Positions 56,876-64,000 of a stretch of 64,000 bases of DNA are shown one piece after another. Positions within the stretch are counted from its first letter, which is position 1. Each line of letters opens with the position of its first letter. Under the pieces are notes generated by a model. The model was not told the origin of the DNA. It made no database searches and saw only the letters and a program-made list of their open reading frames with translations. Where the stretch lies: positions 11,303,501-11,367,500 of the forward strand of contig NGZR01000001.1 of assembly GCA_002197995.1 (NCBI GenBank), written 5' to 3'. The position numbers and the translations under genes were made by a program. The stretch is from Gaeumannomyces sp. JS-464. Taxonomy: Eukaryota > Ascomycota > Sordariomycetes > Magnaporthales > Magnaporthaceae.

Positions 56876-57916
56876 TTAAGGCTTTTGACCTTTGTCCTTC
56901 TTGGATTTCTTGTCGTCCTTGAAAGTCTTTTCCTTAGGCGGTGGCTGAGGTGGTTCGTCCCTACGCGGGTTCGGTAGCACGTTCTGGAACGGAATCTTGC
57001 TGAGTTCCATGGCCTTGGTGCCTTCCGGTGCGGCATCAAAACCGAAAGTCCGGACGATTGCTTCACAGCCAAAAACCCCTGGCGCGTCCTTGGCTGCAAC
57101 CTTGCACGGATCCTGGATCCCTTCGACCTCCGCGCCGTTTATGTCTATATTCTTGATCCAGGCAGCGATCTTGCTCTTCTCCGCGGGCCGTTTGTAGTTG
57201 TTCAAGTTGCCGTTCACTTGTTCCTGCCAATCTTCGTCAAGGCGGAGGGCGTTGACCTCGCCACATTTACCACCGGTCCTGTGCATTGTGGGTGGTTCCC
57301 CAGCCAGGCAACCTGACAGATACTCGCCGATAGATGCGGGTAGATGACTTCTCAGTGCGGCATTCTTCTTGGGGATTTCGTCCCTGATTTGCTGCCTTAT
57401 CTCTGCGTCCTTGACCCCTGTGACGGGGATTGAAATGGAGGAGGCTATAACGATGGCGTTCCGGTCTGCTAGCTCCAACCCAACGATGGCATTGGGATGG
57501 CCGCTAGGTGTTCGTTGTGTCATCTTCCGGTGGGCTTCTCGGAGAAGACCGGCCATCAGCTCGAACGTGATTTTGACGGACTTGTCGAATTTGACGATTG
57601 CCGAGTGTGAGTTGGTGATGTAAATGTCGTACTTCTTTTGGTCGGGCGCGTTAAAGCTGAACAAAGGCATGCGCTTGTCCTTCTGAACTATCAGGCCCGC
57701 GCCTGGCTCTCCTCCGCTACTAGTCCCACTGCCCGAGCCTGTAGCCACAGTTTTTGACCCTGTAGCTCCAGTGTTGGACCCTGAGCCCGACGCGATGGTT
57801 GGCGAAGTGCGCCCTGACCCCGATCCGCCTTTGGAGGCTTTGTCCGCTGGTGTCGGAGCCCCCAGCACAAACGGCTGGAGAAGGGAGAGGAGAGCGAGGA
57901 CTGGGAGGAGTTTCAT
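56876..57916 (-). CDS. Secreted protein with deaminase-like zinc-site signature
   Basis: Single exon, 346 residues. Residues 1-20 are a clear signal peptide (MKLLPVLALLSLLQPFVLGA). A Gly/Ser/Thr linker (about 28-75) follows, then a domain of about 200 residues. It contains GKCGEVNAL with Cys218-Gly-Glu220, and DPC271...GC284, a C-x-E plus P-C...C arrangement as in the zinc-dependent cytidine-deaminase-like fold. The helical context (HPNAIVGLELADRNAIVIAS) fits beta-strands before the first zinc helix. The spacing between the last two Cys is 12 residues rather than the usual 2. The C-terminus is Lys-rich and disordered. This resembles YwqJ-like deaminases found in bacterial polymorphic toxins, but that is inference; no activity is shown. 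Two more Cys (203 and the tail-free core) may be disulphide partners. Confidence 0.6.
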   Translation of the reverse strand: MKLLPVLALLSLLQPFVLGAPTPADKASKGGSGSGRTSPTIASGSGSNTGATGSKTVATGSGSGTSSGGEPGAGLIVQKDKRMPLFSFNAPDQKKYDIYITNSHSAIVKFDKSVKITFELMAGLLREAHRKMTQRTPSGHPNAIVGLELADRNAIVIASSISIPVTGVKDAEIRQQIRDEIPKKNAALRSHLPASIGEYLSGCLAGEPPTMHRTGGKCGEVNALRLDEDWQEQVNGNLNNYKRPAEKSKIAAWIKNIDINGAEVEGIQDPCKVAAKDAPGVFGCEAIVRTFGFDAAPEGTKAMELSKIPFQNVLPNPRRDEPPQPPPKEKTFKDDKKSKKDKGQKP

Positions 57917-58104
57917 CTTGGTGAAGCACAGAAAGGAGTTGATGAGATGTAGAATAGGGGTGTATGGTTGATATGAAGTCCTGGCGTGATGATATGGTTA
58001 TCGACGATGGATTTCGAGAGGGCAATGCTGGGTGGCGTGCTGATAATATGCGGTCGGTTGGCTTGACAGTTTATAAAGAAGGTATTGCGATAAAATAGAC
58101 CTGA

Positions 58105-58435
58105 GGTTGAGTTGCTGATATTGGAAAGGAGATGCCGATGCTGGAAAGGAGATGCTGAGACTGGAAAGGAGACGCTGGTACTGAAAAGGAGATGCCGAGA
58201 CTGGAAAGAAGATGCTGGTACTGAAAAGGAGATGCCGAAACTGGAAAGGAGTTGCTGATACTGAAAAGGAGACGCTGATACTGGAAAGGAGATGCGAGGT
58301 TGAGATGTTGATGCTAAGATGCTGATACTGGAAAGGAGTCACTGATACTGGAAATGGGATGCTGATACTGAAAGGAGATGCTGAGATTGGAAAGTAGATG
58401 CGAGGCTGAGATGTTGATGCTGAGATGCTGAACTC
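58105..58435. repeat. 20-bp minisatellite upstream of the secreted protein
   Basis: Variants of ACTGGAAAGGAGATGCTGAT follow each other about 13 times, with differences at a few positions. Two copies of a longer variant (GATGCGAGG...GATGTTGATGCT) interrupt the array at about 58285-58325 and 58390-58430, giving a higher-order pattern. On the minus strand it is open and would encode a Phe/Ser/Tyr-rich repeat, but no real gene is evident. It lies about 190 bases upstream of the secreted protein ATG. Confidence 0.9.
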
Positions 58436-58676
58436 ATTTTCCGAGAACAGATAGGCAGCGCGGTGCGCGCGCAATTTATGGACGATTCGCTCCTCGGCAA
58501 ACATATTCACGTAGCATTGAAGCCGTCACCATCTCCTAACGCCCAGTAAGCCTCCGGGCTGTTGGGAGCAGCGATGCTCCGAGCGAGGCTGGGCGCAAGC
58601 ATCGCAACCCCCCTGGCCCTGATCGGTCAACATCACATCGAGGCGGCGTGGAACCGGCTAAAGTGTGGTGTGGCCC

Positions 58677-58693
58677 GGGGGGGGGGGGGGGGG
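58677..58693. repeat. Poly-G run of 17
   Basis: A direct G homopolymer, rare at this length and prone to length errors. Confidence 0.95.
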
Positions 58694-59796
58694 CACTTAC
58701 TGCGCCCGCTTGTTGGGCGGGCCCATCGTGCTTTTTCCTTGCGACCAACAACAGCACGGCCTCCCGGGCCACAGAGATCCGCATAGGGCGTGACCGAGGC
58801 CGTATGTGAAACCTGCCGGAGCACGTAGTAAGGCGCCCAGCAGCGATGCTACCACGCAGGGAGAGAACATTAGAGATAACACAGCAGGGCGGGAGGCGTT
58901 CCGAAAGAAGGCGTGTGGCGCAGGAAGCCGGTGATGGCGGTTGTTGGTTCACGACAGCTAATATTGATACCAGGCGTGTGGGGAGAGGACCCCTGCCCCT
59001 CCCACCGGCAACGTCCCGCTCCGGGGATTTCCTGGTGATTTCGCCCCCCTGCACGTAGTAAGCACATGGCGGCACGGGTGCTGTTGGTTTTAGGAAAATG
59101 CTACCTACAAATTGGATTCATTGCCAAAGTGCACAGCCCGTTGTCGGCCGGGTAGTAGAGGCGCAATAAGCGCCGAAGCTCTGAAATAGACGCGCTTCCA
59201 TACAAAGGAGATGGGCTATTCTCGGACACTTTGACTACTAACCACCCGCCCATGTAGATACCTACCACCCAGGTAGCCGGAGACCACTAGGGACATCAGC
59301 TATCCGCACGTGCAGTAGGCGGGTTGTGGACGTAGTACCGCGTTAATCAATCCTACTACGATTGTCAGTAAAGGGCAGGTCCCATATGTCTCCAGACAGA
59401 CCGCCCCATTGATGCCAGCACTGCCGCCCACTCTGGATACAAGCCTCTCTCCACTATCAAGCGTCTCCAAACACAGACACTCTTAACGTGACGAGAGTAA
59501 CACGGGTTACCACACCACCAAAGTTCCCTAATCTATTTTCAGGTGCATCGAGTTTGTCGCGTGCTTCCTCCCCTATCCTACCTTCTCGGTCTCAAAACAC
59601 GTGCTATCTTGGACTCATCGAGCGCTGCGAAAGAGCGGCATCCTCTATCCTTCTAACCCCCCTAATTCCGACGCTGGTCGACATGTCCAGCACATGTGAA
59701 GAATATCTCATGTTCTCTTGGTTCTAAAATCGCAAATGATCCGACAAACAAAGAATACCTCAAGTAAAAAAAAAAAGATATTCACAGTCACACCCT

Positions 59797-62700
59797 TCAC
59801 ACCTCCTCCGGCAGCTCGGCATACTCAAAGTCGAAATCCGGCGCCCGACCCAGCGCCACCGCGTCCTCGCCCAGCCGCGCCCTGGTCTCCTCGTCCAGCG
59901 CGTCCACGTCCAGATCCAGCGCCAGGTTCCGCATGTGACGCTGCACCGCCAGCGCCCGCACCCTCTCGTCCCGCCGCGCGGCGCCACCACCACCACCGCC
60001 GCCGCCGCCGCTCCTGAAGGGGAGCACAGGCGAGTACTGCCGGAGCGCAAACTGCTGCCGCGACGCGTCCGCGGCCCGCAGCGGCGCCTTCCGGTCCGCG
60101 GGGTCCGTCCGCGCCGCCAGGCAGAAGAGGTTCGTCGAGTCGTAGTTGGGCCCTTGCACCGCGCCGACGACGCGGTTCGGGTCGAGTATCAGCTGGCCGG
60201 CCCTGAGGAAGGCTCGGCCGCGCTCAACGCCCGTCAAGGGCTCGATGGGGTTGCCGGCCGCGTCGTGCGTCGGTTTGGGCGGCTCGGGGTGCAGGATAAT
60301 GGGAGTTGGCCGCCGTCTGGTTACCGCGCCGCCGTCCTCGGTCCGGATCTTCATCGGCTGTCCTGGGAGCGCTGAAAGCGGAGACGGCTGCCGGAGGGGT
60401 TCGGCGGGCCCCGTCACGGTAGTATCATTGCTGGTACCACCCCATTCGTCTTCTTCGAAATCATGTGTCGTCAACAAGAACACGCGGCCTGTGCCGTCAC
60501 CAATGACCAGCTTCGTCTTGTCTGGTGAAAAGGCCCCGGATGTGACGGCGCCAGGGCACTCCAAAAGCACCCGAATCAGCGGCTTGCCCTCAGTCCGCAC
60601 GTTCCAAACCCTGACTGTGCCGTCCGATGAGCCTGTGTAGAAGCGGTCGGGTGATGAGCCCCATGCCTGGAACTGCACGCCAATGTCCCCAGTCTCAACG
60701 TCACCGAACTCGGGGTCCTCAATAGGGGCTGCAATTTATCATGTTAGCCCTGTTCTGCGCGCTGGGCTTGAATTATCCAACGTACCTCCATGAGCCAGGA
60801 TCTGGAAAGGGAGAGCTGCCTGGGATCCAGTATCCCAAACATATGTCTTGCCATCTGTACAGCCCGCAGTGACGTACGACGCCTTAGGACAGTACGGCCT
60901 GTGGAGGAAATGTGTTAGCCAGATCGGGCAAGGCTTAAAATGGTCATGTTGAACTCACATGATTGTCAGGCTGTTGATATCGACGGCAGTGCAGTCGAGC
61001 GTCTTTGTCTCCGAGTACGTGTTCGGGTGATCTTTGCTCAGGTTGTAGACACGAATTTGCGTGCGAGTACTATTCTCCTTGGCGCCCGTCGGCGAGGTAG
61101 CAGCAATGAAGCACTCCTGCGACGGGTGCCAGGCCACGTCAAAAACGTTGCACTTTGAGGCCGACGAGACGTACCAGTGCTCGCCGCTCACCCCGTCCCA
61201 AAGCTTGAGCTCGCCCGACTGTCGCTTCTCCTCCGGGATATCATTGTCGTCCCCAGTAAGGCTTCGAGGTGAATATCCGACGAGAAGAAGATGGAGCGAA
61301 CCAGGAGACACGGGCGTCCCCGCGGCCAGGCCCCAGCGGATTGTGGACGGGAAATATGCCCACTTCTCAGTCGCGGCGCCTTCAGCTAAAGGGGCGGAGA
61401 ACGGCCTGTAGCTGCTCGCTGAAATATCTCCGTCGTTTACCGAGTAAATGCGCACGGCGTCCGACGCCGCGTTGGCGGCCGTAGCGACCATGCCGCTGGG
61501 ATGTTTGGACGCGAGCACGTAGTTGACATTGCCCGTGTGCTCCCACGTGCCAAGCAGCTTCATATCGTTGTCTGTCAAGCCCCAAACCTTGACCGTGTGA
61601 TCAAAGCTGGCAGTGTAGCCTCGGTTATATCGGCCGTCGTAATCAGAAAAGACGACAGACGAGTACAACCAAGGGTCCTGACTTTCAATCATCTCCTCCG
61701 AAGCGTTGGAGCCTTTCGCCACGATTGGCCGTTTGATTTTGTGGTCAGGGTAGGCGCGGACAGTCCTTTGAGCGGCAGACCCCAGGAGAAGATTTCCTGG
61801 CTTGTTATACTGCTGGTTGTGTGCGTCGCTGTGGCTAGTGGCACCACAAATGAACTCGTTGTTGGAAACCCACGACGTGGTGATGATATCGCCAGCCGCG
61901 TTGGTCCACTCGAGCCGCAGCTCGAGCTCGTCCTCAATCACGCTTCTGATGTCGTTGCGAACATCCTTGTAGATGGCATCAGCTCCCACCAACGTGCTGG
62001 AGCCCAGAGGGAGGGCTTCCCGAGCGGCTAGAAGAGAGAAAAACTTGGCGTTACGCGCGCACCGGTTTCCCTGATCCAAGATATCTTTCTCGGGTGCAAT
62101 CATAGTCGGGAACCGATTCCATCGTCGATATTTGGCGACATCGGCCAGGAAGTTGACGATATCTCCGGGCTGGCGGCCGGGGAGCTGGATGCCGCCCAGC
62201 GTTTCGCTGACGAGCTCCTTCTTCCTTCGCGCGCTGTGTTGCTTGAGGGCTTTGCCGTACCCCTTCGCGACCGCGAATATGTCCTGGACGCCCCTGCCTG
62301 GGGCAAGCGACCGAGCCACCGTGTCGATCTCGTCGGCCGTAAAGTCGGCGTGGATGATAATGCCATTTTGAATGACATCCTTGTGAAGGCGTTTATTTTC
62401 TCTAACCAGCTGGGCCCTGACGACGTACTTCAGGTAAGGGCGTCTGCCTCCTTGCAACACCGACGGCTGTGGCGCAATATCTGTGACGGCCTGGAGCTGC
62501 AAGGCGCGGCCACGCGCTCTGAAGTTTGCCGGTGATGTCGGAGGAATCCGACTTCTTGGTGGCCTCGGGGTTTCTGCTGGAGGCGGAGGACGAAAAGCGG
62601 GTCGGGGAGGAGCGGCGGCGGTCGACGGAGCAGGGGCGGCGGCGGGCTTCGGCGGAGCAGGAGCGGCGGCGGTCGGCGGAGCAGGAGTGGCAGGGTTCGC

Positions 62701-63246
62701 TACCCGCATCCTATACGGGCCTCTCTGGCCAACCGGCGGCCGAGGCCGAGGCCGAGGCGGGGTCGGCCGCCGAACTTCATGCTCGGGCGATGTAGGCTTC
62801 GGAGTGGTCGATATCGGGGATACGTTGTCATCGCTGTCGTCGCTCGAGACGCTTACAACCGACTGTGGAGATGGCGGGTTCAATGCGGCGCTTGGTTTGG
62901 GTGGTGGGCGCTGCGACGGCGTCGCGGATCGATTCGATGAACTCGGAAGGGCGCTGGCGATTGTTGTCGTCGCCGTCGCCGTTGAAGAGAGGGAGCCGGG
63001 TAGCTTGTTTACATTGAAATCGGGACCGCTGGCGACTTCAGTAGCCTCAATCCTCATCCGCTTAGCCGGCGGAGCATCGATTATGTCCCCATTGATGTTG
63101 GAGGACCGCTGCCGCGGTGCCCTCAGGTTGGACAGGGTCAGCAGAGGCGTCGCCGTTGGGGCCGGTGCCGGTGTGGGCGCCGGTGTCTCGTCATCGCTGA
63201 TGATGACAATAGGCCTGGTAATGGTCGCGACGGCAGTTAATGTCAT
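59797..63246 (-). CDS. Large WD40-repeat protein, possible DIM-9/Raf1-type heterochromatin factor
   Basis: Exons 63246-60959, 60898-60786 and 60728-59797; introns of 60 and 57 bp; 1110 residues with no lesions. The N-terminal third is disordered, Pro/Ala/Ser/Thr-rich, with a basic KRMRIEA-like nuclear signal. A conserved block follows (KRLHKDVIQNGIIIHADFTADEID...), then WD-type blades: NRGYTASFDHTVKVWGL, SGELKLWDGVSGEHWYV, CFIAATSP, SYVTAGCTDGKTYVWDTG, DRFYTGSSDGTVRVWNV and TKLVIGDGTGRVFLL. The C-terminus is acidic. A match to the Neurospora DIM-9 / fission-yeast Raf1 group (H3K9 methyltransferase complex) is my best guess from the architecture, not proof. The start MTLTAVATIT is chosen as the first ATG after the AT-rich tract; an upstream extension to about 63384 is possible. 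Confidence 0.8.
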
Positions 63247-63534
63247 GACGACATGACGGTTTAGGCGGGCAAACAGCGGATGGAAGAGGTATCGTGGCCG
63301 ACTAGGGCGGCCCGTTGGCGGCAGGCCGGTACCGGAGAATCGCGTCGCGTGGCGGCGCCGTTGCGGGAGCAAAAAAAAAAGCACTTACATCGAATATACT
63401 CCTCCGTCCCACGCGACGCGTCGTTGAATTCCCTCGACTTTGCAGTTAAATCGCAGTAATACGGGCTGGCTGTCGTCCAAGTGTTGTGGATATAGGTTGT
63501 GTTTACCCATTTAGCGTTTTTAAAACCAAGCGGA
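63247..63534. promoter_or_regulatory. Promoter/leader of the large WD40 gene
   Basis: About 290 bases of mixed composition between the chosen ATG and the AT-rich tract. An open frame runs upstream to 63384, so the start could be further out. Confidence 0.45.
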
Positions 63535-64000
63535 ATTTTAAAAGTGGGCAATGTTATGTCACAACCCTACAAAAAAAATTGAAAGAAAAATAAACATAGA
63601 AAAATATAGCAATTATTTAATATGTACTAATAGTTTACAATTAACTTTACACTTTAATTTTATTTTGCATTATACGCTTTACCTATTTAGTTTTTTTTTC
63701 GTGCCCTTTTTCTCTTTTACAGCGTTGGCTCGTTATTAATTGTTTTTGTTAAACAAATACAGCTTATTTTCATTATTAAGTTGTTCTTATGCTACTCATA
63801 ACTTTCTTTATTGCTTCCTCACGCAAACCTGACATGTTTTAATGCCTTTAATCTTTTCAACATTAGCGACCGTGAGGTTGGATTGAAATACAAGCCTGGC
63901 TGAAAATCTACTAGCTTAATTTATTGTTTCAGTGTCGTGTGTTTAACAAGATGCCACATGGCTGCTATAAAAACTGTCAATTCTCCAGTTTCCAATGAGG
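63535..64000. other. AT-rich tract, probably RIP-type repeat edge
   Basis: Composition changes abruptly: 9 of the 60 bases 63601-63660 are G or C, against a GC-rich background elsewhere. TpA and ApT words are dense. No long open frame and no recognisable transposon protein within the 466 bases. It continues beyond the window, as expected for an AT-rich block left by repeat-induced point mutation. Confidence 0.65.

Larger units (their letters stand above)
57917..59796. other. Intergenic with minisatellite, poly-G and 3' flank of the large WD40 gene
   Basis: The first part holds the minisatellite described separately. A 17-base G run lies at 58677-58693. A recurrent ACGTAGTA word is seen near 58821, 59051 and 59331, possibly from an old repeat. 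The rest shows no recognisable gene. Confidence 0.5.

Noticed and set aside
57998..58510. 170-residue minus-strand frame across the minisatellite
   Set aside because: The open frame is a by-product of the repeat unit; no signal or start context supports translation, though a repeat protein cannot be fully excluded.

Overview
The window is GC-rich nuclear DNA of a filamentous ascomycete. The evidence is short GT-AG introns (43 to about 385 bp), fungal orthologues with typical intron positions, CT-rich leaders, and an AT-rich repeat-type tract at the right edge. Protein style and genome style point to Sordariomycetes, probably Sordariales/Chaetomiaceae; the species is my inference. I saw no rRNA, tRNA, CRISPR or intact transposon.

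Layout. 0-3.6 kb: wreck of a secreted GH106-like glycosidase and a frame-broken small secreted protein. 3.8-5.6 kb: ankyrin gene A (-). 6.3-8.8 kb: LtrA-like membrane protein (-), with frame lesions. 10.5-13.1 kb: 6-phosphofructo-2-kinase/fructose-2,6-bisphosphatase (-). 17.6-19.1 kb: tRNA deaminase subunit Tad3 (+). 21.1-22.3 kb: RNase H1 (+). 23.4-26.4 kb: Nrd1/Seb1 transcription terminator (-). 28.6-30.2 kb: mitochondrial citrate synthase (+). 31.9-33.0 kb: Yhm2 citrate/2-oxoglutarate carrier (+). 33.0-44.0 kb: about 11 kb with no recognisable gene. 44.0-47.5 kb: plasma-membrane H+-ATPase PMA1 (+). 47.9-48.3 kb: ABM-fold protein (-). 49.1-51.3 kb: DCAF4-like WD40 protein (+). 51.9-54.1 kb: bZIP/DUF3425 transcription factor (-). 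55.0-56.8 kb: ankyrin gene B (+), paralogue of A. 56.9-57.9 kb: secreted protein with a deaminase-like C-G-E...P-C...C signature (-), preceded by a 20-bp minisatellite. 59.8-63.2 kb: 1110-aa WD40 protein (-). 63.5-64.0 kb: AT-rich tract.

Most of the window is housekeeping: central carbon metabolism (PFK2/FBPase2, citrate synthase, Yhm2), RNA biology (Tad3, Seb1, RNase H1) and proton pumping. Citrate synthase and the citrate carrier sit side by side in the same orientation, a plausible functional pair. The ends carry accessory genes: ankyrin paralogues, secreted proteins and pseudogenes.

Caution on sequence quality. PMA1, Tad3, Seb1, the bZIP gene, the DCAF4-like gene, ankyrin B and the LtrA-like gene each need 1-bp indels to be read as their families require, often in short homopolymers. 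Since PMA1, Tad3 and Seb1 are expected to be essential, most of these are probably base-calling errors. Apparent pseudogenes resting only on 1-bp shifts should be re-sequenced before being believed. The GH106-like gene also has in-frame TAG stops and looks truly dead.
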